64,000 bases of DNA from Actinotalea subterranea (GCF_008364845.1 NZ_VTTP01000002.1:496001-560000), one strand, 5' to 3'. Positions 49,644-58,170 are shown, counted from the first letter of the stretch. Notes: generated by a model from the sequence alone, not told the origin. Program-made: numbers and translations.

Positions 49644-52211
49644 TCAAGCCTGCCCCGCCGGGGTCAGGAGGGCCACCGGGAGGACGTCGAGGAGGTCCGC
49701 GACGCGCACGACGCCACCGTCGACCTCACGGCCCGTGAAGGCGTCACGCCAGCGCCCCTCCGGCAGGGCGACCGTGTGCTCGCCCCACCCGCCGAGGCGC
49801 TCGAGGGCGAGCGCGAGGCGGGTGACGACCGTGACCGCTCGGGGTGCGCCGGCGTCCGTCCGCGCGAAGGCCATCGCGTTGCCCGACGAGCAGGGGAGCG
49901 GCAGGTACCCGGCGCCCGTCCCGGTGAAGGCCGCAGCCTCGTCGCGCCGGACGCGCAGCGCGCGCGACGTGACGAGCAGCTTCTCGTCCGCGAGCGACCG
50001 CGCGGGCTCGCCCTCCAGGCGGTCGAGACGCGCGGCGAGACCCGCGAAGTCGACGGGGCGCCGGTTGTCGGGGTCGACGAGCGCGACCGCCGGCACCTCG
50101 GTGCCCTGGTAGACGTCGGCGACGCCCGGCAGCGTGAGCTGGACGAGCTTGGTCCCCAGCGTCGTCGCGCGCGTCCCGGGCGCCGTTCGACGGACCCAGT
50201 CCGTGAACGCTGCTGCGACGTCGTCGGACGCCAGGGCGTGGCGCGCGTACTCGAGCACGGCCTGCTCGTACGCCTCGTCGGGCGCCGTCCAGCTCGTGTG
50301 CGACTTCGCCTCGCGTATCGCCTTCGTGAGGTACTCCTCGAGGCGCTCGGCGGCGATCGGCCCCTGGGCGTCCCAGGTGCCCGCGAGCGTCTGCCACAGG
50401 AGGTTCTCGGTGCGCCCGTCGAGGAGCACCGGGCGGGCCTCCGCGGTGGCCGCCCGCACCGTGTCGAGGAGCGCCGACCACTCCGCGGGGAGCTCGGAGA
50501 GCACCGCGAGGCGGGCGCGCACGTCCTCGCTGCGCTTCGTGTCGTGGGTGGACAGGCCCGTCATCGCGACGGGCGCATGGTCCTGGGCCCGCGCGGCCCA
50601 CGCGTGCAGCTCGTCCGGGCTGATCGCGAAGCGCTCCGGGGCGCCGCCGACCTCGCAGAGCGCGACGAGGTGGGTCCACCGGTAGAACGCGGTGTCCTCG
50701 ACGCCCTTGGCCATGATCGCGCCGCAGGTCTGCTGGAAGCGGACGAGCAGCTCGTCGCGACGAGCCTCCCGGGTGCGGCCGGCAGACCCGATCTCCTTGC
50801 CCATGAGCATCTCGGCGAGCAGGTCGAGCGTCTCGAGCCGGTCCTCGTCCAGGCGCGTGCGCGCGACGGCGACGCACTCCTCGAACGCGGCCTGCGCGTC
50901 GGGGTGGACCTGGAGGCCGGGTCGCACGTAGTAGCGGTAGCGGTCCGCGGCGACGACGAGCTCGACCAGGCAGTCGTGCAGCGACCGCCACGTGTGGTCG
51001 CGCAGACGCACGTCGTCCCGGCAGATCTCCGCGGCGAGGTCCGCCAGGCGGTTGACCTCGGCGTAGAGCGGGCCGGCGACGATCTGCCGCTTCGCGCTCT
51101 CGACGAGCGCGGGCAGTGCGTCGGCGGTGTCGCCCGTCAGGCGGTGCATGACCGCGCCGAGCTCGCCGCCGCCGCTCGGGTCGACGAAGGTCGCCACGAC
51201 GCGCCACATGGCCTCGTACCCCGTGGTGCCCGCGGTGGCCCAGTCCTCGGGCAGCTCCTCGGCGGGGGCGAGGATCTTCTCGACGACGACCCACGCGTCG
51301 TCCGTCGCGGCCGCGAGCCGGTCGAGGTAGCCCTGCGGGTCCGCGAGCCCGTCCGGGTGGTCGATGCGCAGCCCATCGACGACGCCCTCGTGGACGAGGG
51401 AGGTGACGAGCTCGTGCGTCGCGTCGAAGACGGCCGGGTCCTCGACGCGCACGGCGGCGAGCGTCCCCACGTCGAAGAAGCGCCGGTAGTTGAGCTCCTC
51501 GTCCGCGACGCGCCAGTAGGCGAGCCGGTAGTGCTGACGTTCGACGAGCTCGCCCATCGGCAGGTTCTCGGTGCCCGGGCGTACCGGGAACACGTGGTCG
51601 TAGTAGCGGAGCACCGGCTGCGCCTCGTCCGTCCCGGTGCCCGGCACGACCTCGTGGCCGAGCACGAGCTCGTCCGACGCGAGGACGGCGCCGATGCGTC
51701 GCCCCAGCACGGGCATGAGCAGCGCGCCGTCGCCCGCGGACCAGTCGACGTCGAACCACGACGCGTACGGCGACTCGGGGCCCTGGGCGAGCACCGACCA
51801 CAGCGCACGGTTGTGCCACACCGGAGTGGGCACCGCCATGTGGTTGGGCACGATGTCGACGACGAGACCGAGCCCGTGCTCGTGCGCGACCTCGGCGAGA
51901 CGGCGCAGCGCCGGCGCACCGCCGAGGACGGGCGAGATCTCGTCGTGGTCCACGACGTCGTAGCCGTGCGTCGAGCCGGGCGCTGCCGTGAGCACGGGGG
52001 ACAGGTAGAGGTGCGTCACACCCAGCCGCGCGAGGTACGGGACCTGCGCGACGGCGTCGTCGAGCGTGTAGCCGGCGTTCAGCTGGAGCCGGTACGTCGA
52101 GACGGGGACGGGCCTGCCCAGGGGCGGTCGACGACGGGCCGGCCCGGGACGGTCCGCGGCGCGCTCGGTCGGGCCGTCGGCAGGCTCGACCGAGCGCTCG
52201 GGTGCGCTCAC
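49644..52211 (-). CDS. treY: Malto-oligosyltrehalose synthase (TreY)
   Basis: Rearranges the reducing-end alpha-1,4 bond of a maltodextrin to the alpha,alpha-1,1 bond of trehalose. It has 855 residues. The start of the catalytic domain is PVSTYRLQLNAGYTLDDAV, followed by LGVTHLYLSPVLTAAPGSTH and VDIVPNHMA. The GH13 nucleophile is in VDGLRIDHPDGLADP, the acid Glu in AWVVVEKILAPAEELP, and the third Asp in GLSTHDTKRSEDVRARL. GVEDTAFYRW is diagnostic for TreY. Its GTG overlaps the glgX stop by four bases. Confidence 0.96.
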   Translation of the reverse strand: MSAPERSVEPADGPTERAADRPGPARRRPPLGRPVPVSTYRLQLNAGYTLDDAVAQVPYLARLGVTHLYLSPVLTAAPGSTHGYDVVDHDEISPVLGGAPALRRLAEVAHEHGLGLVVDIVPNHMAVPTPVWHNRALWSVLAQGPESPYASWFDVDWSAGDGALLMPVLGRRIGAVLASDELVLGHEVVPGTGTDEAQPVLRYYDHVFPVRPGTENLPMGELVERQHYRLAYWRVADEELNYRRFFDVGTLAAVRVEDPAVFDATHELVTSLVHEGVVDGLRIDHPDGLADPQGYLDRLAAATDDAWVVVEKILAPAEELPEDWATAGTTGYEAMWRVVATFVDPSGGGELGAVMHRLTGDTADALPALVESAKRQIVAGPLYAEVNRLADLAAEICRDDVRLRDHTWRSLHDCLVELVVAADRYRYYVRPGLQVHPDAQAAFEECVAVARTRLDEDRLETLDLLAEMLMGKEIGSAGRTREARRDELLVRFQQTCGAIMAKGVEDTAFYRWTHLVALCEVGGAPERFAISPDELHAWAARAQDHAPVAMTGLSTHDTKRSEDVRARLAVLSELPAEWSALLDTVRAATAEARPVLLDGRTENLLWQTLAGTWDAQGPIAAERLEEYLTKAIREAKSHTSWTAPDEAYEQAVLEYARHALASDDVAAAFTDWVRRTAPGTRATTLGTKLVQLTLPGVADVYQGTEVPAVALVDPDNRRPVDFAGLAARLDRLEGEPARSLADEKLLVTSRALRVRRDEAAAFTGTGAGYLPLPCSSGNAMAFARTDAGAPRAVTVVTRLALALERLGGWGEHTVALPEGRWRDAFTGREVDGGVVRVADLLDVLPVALLTPAGQA

Positions 52212-54325
52212 TCGTCACCGACCGGTCGCATGAGCACCAGGGTGCTGCGCCCGGTGATCTCGACGGTTGCGCCCGCACCGACCTCGGCGCCGGGCTCGAG
52301 CGTGTGGTCGGTGTCGACGACGCACGTCCAGGTCGTGCCGAACTCCGCCGGCGGGAGCGTGAAGGTCTCCGGCTCGGGCGCGGCGTTGTACATGATCAGG
52401 AAGCTGTCGTCGACCACACGTTCGCCGCGCGCGTCCGGCTCGGCGATCGCCTCGCCGTTGAGGAAGACCATCACGGCGCGTGCCAGGCCGTCCTGCCAGT
52501 CGGCGTCCGACATGTGCTCGCCCGAGGTCGTGAGCCAGGCGATGTCGCCCAGCTCCGACTCGCCGCCGTGGTCCGCGCTGCCGAAGAAGAAGCGCCGACG
52601 CCGCAGCACCGGGTGCTCGCGCCGCAGTCGCACGACCCTCCTGGCGAACTCGAGGTGCTTCTCCTGAGCCTCGTCGAGGTCCCAGTCGACCCAGGTCAGC
52701 TCGTTGTCCTGGCAGTAGCCGTTGTTGTTGCCCGCCTGCGTGCGGCCCAGCTCGTCACCGTGCGCGATCATCGGCACGCCCTGGGACAGCAGGAGCGTCG
52801 TGAGGAAGTTGCGCTGCTGGCGCCACCGGAGCTCGAGCACGGCCGCGTCGTCCGTCGGGCCCTCGACGCCTCCGTTCCAGGAGCGGTTGTGGCTCTCGCC
52901 GTCGTTGTTGCCCTCGCCGTTGGCCTCGTTGTGCTTCTCGTTGTAGGAGACCAGGTCGGTGAGCGTGAACCCGTCGTGCGCCGTGACGAAGTTGATCGAC
53001 GCGATGGGCTTGCGGCCCGAGTGCTCGTACAGGTCCGACGACCCCGACAGGCGGCTCGCGAACTCGGCGAGGGTCGCGGGCTCGCCCCGCCAGAAGTCGC
53101 GCACGGTGTCGCGGTACTTGCCGTTCCACTCGCTCCACAGGGGCGGGAACCCGCCGACCTGGTACCCGCCGTCGCCGACGTCCCAGGGCTCGGCGATGAG
53201 CTTGACCTGGCTGATGACCGGGTCCTGCTGGACGAGGTCGAAGAACGCCGACAGCCGGTCGACCTCGTGGAACTGGCGGGCCAGGGTCGAGGCGAGGTCG
53301 AACCGGAATCCGTCGACGTGCATCTCGTTGACCCAGTAGCGCAGGGAGTCCATGAGCAGCTGGAGCACGTGGGGGTGCCGCATGAGCAGCGAGTTCCCCG
53401 TGCCGGTCGTGTCGTAGTAGTGGCGCTTGTCCTCGTCCACGAGGCGGTAGTAGGCAGCGTTGTCGATGCCCCGGAACGAGAGCGTCGGGCCCAGGTGGTT
53501 CCCCTCGGCCGTGTGGTTGTAGACGACGTCGAGGATGACCTCGATGCCCGCCTCGTGCAGCGCCTTGACCATCTGCTTGAACTCCTGGACCTGCTGGCCG
53601 GGGTTCGAGGAGAAGGCGTACCCGTTGTGCGGCGCGAAGAAGCCGATCGTGTTGTAGCCCCAGTAGTTCGACAAGCCCTTCTCCTGGAGCGTCGGGTCGT
53701 TGACGAACTGGTGCACGGGCATGAGCTCGATCGCGGTCACGCCGAGCTCGACGAGGTGCTCGATGATCGCCGGGTGCGCCATCGCGGCGTACGTCCCACG
53801 GAGCTCCTCGGGGATGCCCGGGTGCTGCATCGTCAGGCCCTTGACGTGGCCCTCGTAGATGACGCTCTCGTGGTAGTCGCGCAGCGGGGGGCGGTCGTGG
53901 CCCCAGTCGAAGAACGGGTTGATCACGACCGACGTCATGGTGTGGCCGAGCGAGTCGTCGGTGTTGTGGCTGTCCGGGTCGCCGAAGGTGTAGGAGAAGA
54001 GCGACTGGTGCCCGTCGATCTGGCCGTCGATCGCCTTGGCGTACGGGTCCAGGAGGAGCTTGGCGGGGTTGCAGCGGTGGCCGTTGGCCGGGTCGTACGG
54101 CCCGTGCACCCGGAAGCCGTACCGCTGACCGGGCTGGACGGTCGGCAGGTACGCGTGCCACACGAACGCGTCCACCTCGGGCAGGTCGATCCGCTCCTCG
54201 GTCCCGTCCTCGCCGATCAAGCAGAGCTCGACCCGCTCGGCGACCTCCGAGAACAGCGCGAAGTTGGTGCCGGAGCCATCGAACGTGGCACCGAGGGGGT
54301 AGGGCTTGCCCGGCCAGATCTGCAT
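52208..54325 (-). CDS. glgX: Glycogen debranching protein GlgX (isoamylase type)
   Basis: Removes alpha-1,6 branches from glycogen or limit dextrins, feeding linear chains to TreY and TreZ. It has 705 residues. The N-terminal carbohydrate-binding domain begins GKPYPLGATFDGSGTNFALF. The GH13 core carries VYNHTAEGN, nucleophile Asp in VDGFRFDLASTLAR, acid Glu in KLIAEPWDVGDGGYQVG and FVTAHDGFTLTDLVSYN. HGDELGRTQAGNNNGYCQDN is the GlgX signature. ATG 54325 has no ribosome site but CAGGCT seven bases upstream, a weak leaderless -10 box. Reading downstream, treY and treZ follow, an operon for trehalose from glycogen. Confidence 0.96.
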   Translation of the reverse strand: MQIWPGKPYPLGATFDGSGTNFALFSEVAERVELCLIGEDGTEERIDLPEVDAFVWHAYLPTVQPGQRYGFRVHGPYDPANGHRCNPAKLLLDPYAKAIDGQIDGHQSLFSYTFGDPDSHNTDDSLGHTMTSVVINPFFDWGHDRPPLRDYHESVIYEGHVKGLTMQHPGIPEELRGTYAAMAHPAIIEHLVELGVTAIELMPVHQFVNDPTLQEKGLSNYWGYNTIGFFAPHNGYAFSSNPGQQVQEFKQMVKALHEAGIEVILDVVYNHTAEGNHLGPTLSFRGIDNAAYYRLVDEDKRHYYDTTGTGNSLLMRHPHVLQLLMDSLRYWVNEMHVDGFRFDLASTLARQFHEVDRLSAFFDLVQQDPVISQVKLIAEPWDVGDGGYQVGGFPPLWSEWNGKYRDTVRDFWRGEPATLAEFASRLSGSSDLYEHSGRKPIASINFVTAHDGFTLTDLVSYNEKHNEANGEGNNDGESHNRSWNGGVEGPTDDAAVLELRWRQQRNFLTTLLLSQGVPMIAHGDELGRTQAGNNNGYCQDNELTWVDWDLDEAQEKHLEFARRVVRLRREHPVLRRRRFFFGSADHGGESELGDIAWLTTSGEHMSDADWQDGLARAVMVFLNGEAIAEPDARGERVVDDSFLIMYNAAPEPETFTLPPAEFGTTWTCVVDTDHTLEPGAEVGAGATVEITGRSTLVLMRPVGDE

Positions 54326-54392
54326 GGGCCCCAGCCTGCCAGGCCGTGCCGCTGCGCGCGCACCGGCCACCGGTGTCCGGTCTGTGGGCATT

Positions 54393-54445
54393 GTCACCGG
54401 ACGCGGTGGGCGTCCCGACGGGCGTCCCGGCGCGCGTCCGGTGAC
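54393..54445 (-). terminator. Hairpin between the sulfur operon and glgX
   Basis: GTCACCGGACGCG (54393-54405) pairs with CGCGTCCGGTGAC (54433-54445) across 27 bases that also contain two GGCGTCCCG copies. It lies just after the DsrE-like stop and may end that operon. Confidence 0.5.
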
Positions 54446-54464
54446 CATGCGTGTGCGAGGGCGG

Positions 54465-54971
54465 TCAGATGAACAGGAGCTGAGCCCCCTGCGTGAGCTC
54501 GATGAAGTCGCTCGCGCTGATGATCCCCTCGACGTCGTCGTAGAGGTCCGCCTCCGTGAGCTTGTTCATGTCGGCGCTCAGCCGGCAGGCCCAGAGGTGG
54601 CCCCCCGCCGCGACGATCTGGTCGAGGAACTCGGGGACGGGCGGGATGTCGAGGTCCTCGAGCGACTTCCGCATCTGCTTCGTGGCCATGCCCGTCATGC
54701 CGGGCAGCGGGGTCAGCCCCATGGGCATGTGCGTCGCGGTGTTGCCGACGGGCGTGAACTTGAGGTCCGCCATGCGTGACTTCGTGATCATGTCGAAGCC
54801 CCAGAACGTGAAGAACAGGTGCGTCTCGACCCCTTCGCCGAGGGCGGCGTTGCCGAGGATGAGCCCCGGGTAGGCCATGTCGAGGTTGCCCTTGGAGCAG
54901 ATGATGGCGAGCTTGCGACCCTCGTTCGCGTCGTCGTCGAAGCTCGGGACCAGGCTGTCGGGCGTGCTCAT
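54465..54971 (-). CDS. DsrE/DsrF/DrsH-like sulfur-carrier protein
   Basis: A 168-residue DsrE-family protein. It begins with a flexible polar stretch, then KLAIICSKGNLDMAYPGLIL with a Cys at 25, and continues with GVETHLFFTFWGFDMITKS. GGHLWACRLSADMNKLTEA has a second Cys (129) at the usual active-site position of this family. These proteins carry persulfide sulfur between enzymes. It is third in an operon with an SQR-like flavoprotein and a DsrC/TusE protein, about 30 bases apart each. The complete DsrEFH complex of sulfur oxidisers is absent. Confidence 0.88.
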   Translation of the reverse strand: MSTPDSLVPSFDDDANEGRKLAIICSKGNLDMAYPGLILGNAALGEGVETHLFFTFWGFDMITKSRMADLKFTPVGNTATHMPMGLTPLPGMTGMATKQMRKSLEDLDIPPVPEFLDQIVAAGGHLWACRLSADMNKLTEADLYDDVEGIISASDFIELTQGAQLLFI

Positions 54972-55001
54972 GATGCGTCCTCTCGTCGGCGTGCGTGGGG
55001 G

Positions 55002-55316
55002 TCAGACACAGCCCTTGGGCTTGGGCAGGCCGGCGACGTACGCCATCTTCTTGGCCGGCTTCTTGGGGAAGAGCGCGAACTGCTCCTTGGTGGGGAACCC
55101 GCCGACCGTCTGGACGCGTCGCGTCGTCGCGGTCTCGCCCTGGCCCTCGTAGTCCTTGCGAAGGAAGCGCAGGACCTCCCAGTGGCGTTCGGTGAGCTCG
55201 ACGCCGATGGCGCGGGCGAGCGCCGCCCCGAGCGCCTCGTCCCACTCGGTCGGGTCGGTGAGGAAGCCCTCGGCATCGACGTGGACCTCACGTCCGTCGA
55301 TCGTGGTCACGGTCAT
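55002..55316 (-). CDS. DsrC/TusE family sulfur-relay protein with a single C-terminal Cys
   Basis: A 104-residue protein of the DsrC/TusE/DsvC family. It has VDAEGFLTDPTEWDEALGAAL, LTERHWEVLRFLRKDY and the C-terminal arm ending GLPKPKGCV. The penultimate Cys (C103) is the sulfur-carrying residue. The second Cys found 10 residues earlier in true DsrC is absent (the stretch reads KKMAYVAGLP), so chemically it resembles TusE. No tusBCD or mnmA is nearby. It is flanked by SQR-like and DsrE-like genes, so it likely takes sulfur from sulfide oxidation. Confidence 0.9.
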   Translation of the reverse strand: MTVTTIDGREVHVDAEGFLTDPTEWDEALGAALARAIGVELTERHWEVLRFLRKDYEGQGETATTRRVQTVGGFPTKEQFALFPKKPAKKMAYVAGLPKPKGCV

Positions 55317-55346
55317 CTCTCGTCCTCTCGTGGGTCGGGCGTGGTG

Positions 55347-56630
55347 TCAGTCGAGGCCGGCCGGGACCCGTGGGCCGGGCGTGCTGGGCGTCGCGGCCGG
55401 GGCGGGCACCCGCTTGCCGGTCATGGACATGTGAGCCGGGACGGGCATGCGCCGCCCGGGCAGGAGGACGTTCCAGTAGAGCCAGCGGAACGCGAGCTTT
55501 CCCCAGTGGTTGGGCCGGGTCTCCCGCAGCAGCTGCATCGGCCCGACGTAGGGCAGCGGGTAGGTCCCCGGCAGGGGCTCGGTGTCGTAGCTGAAGTCGA
55601 TCAGCAGCGCCTTGCCTGCCCCGGACTCGATGAAGCAGTTGGCGTGGCCGTCGAACGACTCGGGCATCGGCCGGCCCTCGACGTGCGCCAGGAAGTTGGG
55701 CACGAAGCTGTCGGCCTGGAAGTGGGCGACCGAGCCGGCCTTGGAGGCGGGTGCGTCGCTCGCGTCGCCGATCGCGAAGATCGTGTCGTGGGCCGTCGAC
55801 AGGAGGGTGTGCTTGTCGACCGGGACGTAGTTGAGCTCGTCACCCAGGCCCGACCGGCCCACGAAGTCGGCGCCCATGTTCACCGGGATGGTGACGAGCA
55901 GGTCGAAGGGCAGGACGCGCTCGTCGTAGGAGCTGATCGTCCCCGCCTCGGCGTCCACGGACTCGACGACGAAGTCGGGCTCCACCGTGATGCCACGCTG
56001 CTCGAGCATCCCGCCCAGGTACGCCGAGGAGATGGGCTTGGTGAACGCGCCCGGCAGCGGGGTGACGTACGTGATCTCGACCGCGCCCCTGAGCCCGTGC
56101 TCGGTGAAGAACGCGTCCGCGAGGAAGGCGAACTCGAGCGGCGCCACGGGGCACTTGATCGGCATCTCGGCGACGTGGACGACGAGGCGTCCTCCGGGCC
56201 ATGCGGCGAGCTTCGCGGCCAGGGCCATGGCGCCTGCGTAGGTGAAGAACTCGTGGACGTTGTGCCCGAGGCCCTCGGCCAGGCCGGGAGTCTCGTCGGG
56301 GCGGGGCGTGGTGCCCGTCGCGATGACCAGGTAGTCGTACGGGAGCTCGCTGCCGTCCTCGAGGTGGACGCGGCGGGCGTCGGGGTCCACCCGGTCGACG
56401 GCCCGCGGCACCAGGGTGATGCCTCGCCGCAGCTGCCGGCGCAGCGGACGGACGACGTCCTTCGCGCGGTACGTGCCGAACGGGAGGAAGAGGAAGCCCG
56501 GCTGGTAGTAGTGGGCCGGGGAGGGGTCCACGACCGTGACCGACCAGGCCTGGGTGGGGAGCGCACGCCGCAGCTTGTTGGCGACCATCGTCCCGGCGGT
56601 CCCGCCGCCGAGCACCACGAGTCTTCTCAT
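55347..56630 (-). CDS. Sulfide:quinone oxidoreductase-like flavoprotein
   Basis: A 427-residue FAD-dependent disulfide-oxidoreductase-fold enzyme. The FAD site is RLVVLGGGTAGTMVANKL, and the second is DTIFAIGDASDAPASKAGS. PIKCPVAPLEFAFL carries C160, a redox Cys typical of SQR; C332 in HANCFIES may be its partner. The third Cys of classical SQR, near residue 128, is not seen. A C-terminal amphipathic region (HWGKLAFRWLYWNVLLPG) would anchor it to the membrane. It likely oxidises sulfide to persulfide with electrons going to quinone. It is the first gene of the sulfur operon, with GGACAGGAC before the ATG. Confidence 0.87.
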   Translation of the reverse strand: MRRLVVLGGGTAGTMVANKLRRALPTQAWSVTVVDPSPAHYYQPGFLFLPFGTYRAKDVVRPLRRQLRRGITLVPRAVDRVDPDARRVHLEDGSELPYDYLVIATGTTPRPDETPGLAEGLGHNVHEFFTYAGAMALAAKLAAWPGGRLVVHVAEMPIKCPVAPLEFAFLADAFFTEHGLRGAVEITYVTPLPGAFTKPISSAYLGGMLEQRGITVEPDFVVESVDAEAGTISSYDERVLPFDLLVTIPVNMGADFVGRSGLGDELNYVPVDKHTLLSTAHDTIFAIGDASDAPASKAGSVAHFQADSFVPNFLAHVEGRPMPESFDGHANCFIESGAGKALLIDFSYDTEPLPGTYPLPYVGPMQLLRETRPNHWGKLAFRWLYWNVLLPGRRMPVPAHMSMTGKRVPAPAATPSTPGPRVPAGLD

Positions 56631-56711
56631 GTCCTGTCCCAGGTCGGAGCGACCCACCGGGGACCGGGTGCGGCCGACGGTGGCCGACGGCGAGAACGCC
56701 GCCTGACTCCC

Positions 56712-56717
56712 ACGCTA
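56712..56717 (-). promoter_or_regulatory. Possible -10 box TAGCGT for the sulfur operon
   Basis: On the minus strand TAGCGT lies about 82 bases before the SQR-like start. The palindrome at 56753-56770 is about 36 bases further upstream, close to the expected -35 region. Confidence 0.4.
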
Positions 56718-56752
56718 GGGACGACGGACGGACGACCGACAGGGACGAAGGT

Positions 56753-56770
56753 CATACCCATGGGGGTATG
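56753..56770. promoter_or_regulatory. CsoR/CstR-type palindrome CATACCC-N4-GGGTATG
   Basis: CATACCC (56753-56759), four bases, then GGGTATG (56764-56770) form a perfect inverted repeat. It lies in the 266-bp divergent region upstream of the sulfide operon. ATACCC...GGGTAT is the general shape of operators for CsoR-family repressors, including persulfide-sensing CstR. No CsoR-like gene is in the window. The rest of the region shows no other feature besides the -10 candidate. Confidence 0.6.
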
Positions 56771-56896
56771 GCGGGTGAGGTTCTCCGCCCGGCCTCGTCG
56801 ACGTCGCCAGGCAGGCGTCCGGACCGCGTGGGACGCGAGCCGCCAGGCCCGACCGCTCGACGTGCGAACCCCTCGGACCGGTGCGACCGTGGGCCG

Positions 56897-57082
56897 ATGA
56901 GCGAGCAGACACCTGACAGCGGCGCGGCGTACGACCCCGCCACCGACCCCGACTCCGACCCCGAGGCGCTCAACCCGCGTGAGGGAGGCGAGGCGACCGG
57001 GCCCAGCACCGGGGATCCCGACGCGGACCCTGACATGCTCAACCCCCGCGGCGGTCGGCCGGCCGACCCGGACCCGGCCTGA
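56897..57082 (+). CDS. Small acidic disordered protein with a duplicated LNPR-GG motif
   Basis: A 61-residue protein with no hydrophobic core, rich in Asp, Pro, Gly and Glu. It contains two similar motifs: DPDSDPEALNPREGG and DPDADPDMLNPRGG. I do not recognise a family. No strong ribosome site precedes the ATG. The stop is 14 bases before the epimerase-like gene, so they may be one transcript. It may be a linear-motif protein or a chance frame; the internal amino-acid repeat favours a real product. Confidence 0.55.
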   Translation: MSEQTPDSGAAYDPATDPDSDPEALNPREGGEATGPSTGDPDADPDMLNPRGGRPADPDPA

Positions 57083-57096
57083 CGGGGGACCCGCCC

Positions 57097-58170
57097 ATGC
57101 GGATCGTCGTCGTGGGCGGGAGCGGCAACGTCGGGAGCGCACTCCTCGCGGTGCTGCGCGAGGACGCGGACGCCTCGGTGGTCGCCGTCGCGCGGCGCAC
57201 CCCGTCCACGCGCCCGCCCAAGCCGTACGACAGGGCGCAATGGGAGCCCGTCGACCTCGCCGTGCCCGGACCGGACGAGCCGGTCGTCGAGCGCCTCGCC
57301 GGCGTCTTCGCGGGCGCCGACGCCGTCGTGCACCTCGCCTGGGCGCTGCAGCCCACCCACAGGCGCGACGTCCTGCGGCGCACGAACGTCGACGGCACCC
57401 GACGCGTCCTCGCCGCCGTCGCGCGCGCACGCGTGCCCCACCTCGTCGTCGCGTCCTCCGTGGGCGCGTACTCGCCGGTCGACGACGACGTGCCGCGCGC
57501 CGAGAGCTGGCGGACCGACGGCGTGCGGAGCAGCGCGTACAGCGTCGACAAGGTCGCCGTCGAGCGCCTGCTCGACGAGGCCGAGCAACGCGCCACCGGG
57601 CTCCTGGTCGCCCGCGTCCGCCCCGCGCTCATCTTCCAGGGCCGGGCGGGTTCCGCGATCGAGCGCTACTTCCTCGGACCCCTCGCGCCCGCCGCCGTGC
57701 TCCGGCACCCGTTGCCGCTGCTCCCGTGGCCACGCGGGGTGCGGGTGCAGGCCGTGCACGCGCACGACGTCGCGCGGCTCTACCGCGAGATCCTCGTACG
57801 CGGCGCCGCAGGTGCCTTCAACGTCGCCGCAGCCGACGTGCTCCGCGCCCAGGACGTCGCCGACGTCGTCGCGGAGGGCCGCTGGGCACCGGTACCGGTC
57901 TCCGCGGTGCGAGGCGCCGTGGCCGCGGCGTGGCACGCACGGGCCGTGGCCGTGAGCCCGGGGTGGGTCGACCTGGCGCGAGGCGTTCCGCTGCTCGACA
58001 CGACGCGCGCGGCTGCCGAGCTCGGCTGGTCGCCGCGCTGGTCGGGCCAGGCGGCCCTGGCCGAGCTCGTCGAGGGCATGGCCCGTGGTCGAGGGACGGC
58101 CAGCCCCGTGCTGCGCCCGCGACGGCGCGCGCGTCGCTCAGTGGTCGGCGGCCAGACCGACCTCCGCTGA
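57097..58170 (+). CDS. NAD-dependent epimerase/dehydratase family protein (extended SDR)
   Basis: A 357-residue extended short-chain dehydrogenase. The NAD loop is RIVVVGGSGNVGSALLAVL, the catalytic Tyr-Lys pair is in SAYSVDKVAVERLLDEAE, and a Ser is in HLVVASSVGAYSPV. Such enzymes act on nucleotide sugars or similar substrates; the substrate here is unknown. The protein ends in a basic tail (RPRRRARRS). GGGGGA about nine bases before the ATG is the ribosome site. It is convergent with the APC permease; the 94-bp gap has two copies of CTCGCGGCCCGCC. Confidence 0.87.
   Translation: MRIVVVGGSGNVGSALLAVLREDADASVVAVARRTPSTRPPKPYDRAQWEPVDLAVPGPDEPVVERLAGVFAGADAVVHLAWALQPTHRRDVLRRTNVDGTRRVLAAVARARVPHLVVASSVGAYSPVDDDVPRAESWRTDGVRSSAYSVDKVAVERLLDEAEQRATGLLVARVRPALIFQGRAGSAIERYFLGPLAPAAVLRHPLPLLPWPRGVRVQAVHAHDVARLYREILVRGAAGAFNVAAADVLRAQDVADVVAEGRWAPVPVSAVRGAVAAAWHARAVAVSPGWVDLARGVPLLDTTRAAAELGWSPRWSGQAALAELVEGMARGRGTASPVLRPRRRARRSVVGGQTDLR

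Noticed and set aside
48996-52667. 1223-codon plus-strand open frame opposite treZ, treY and glgX
   Set aside because: Mirror frame of three clear GH13 enzymes; low-complexity Val/Arg/Asp composition.
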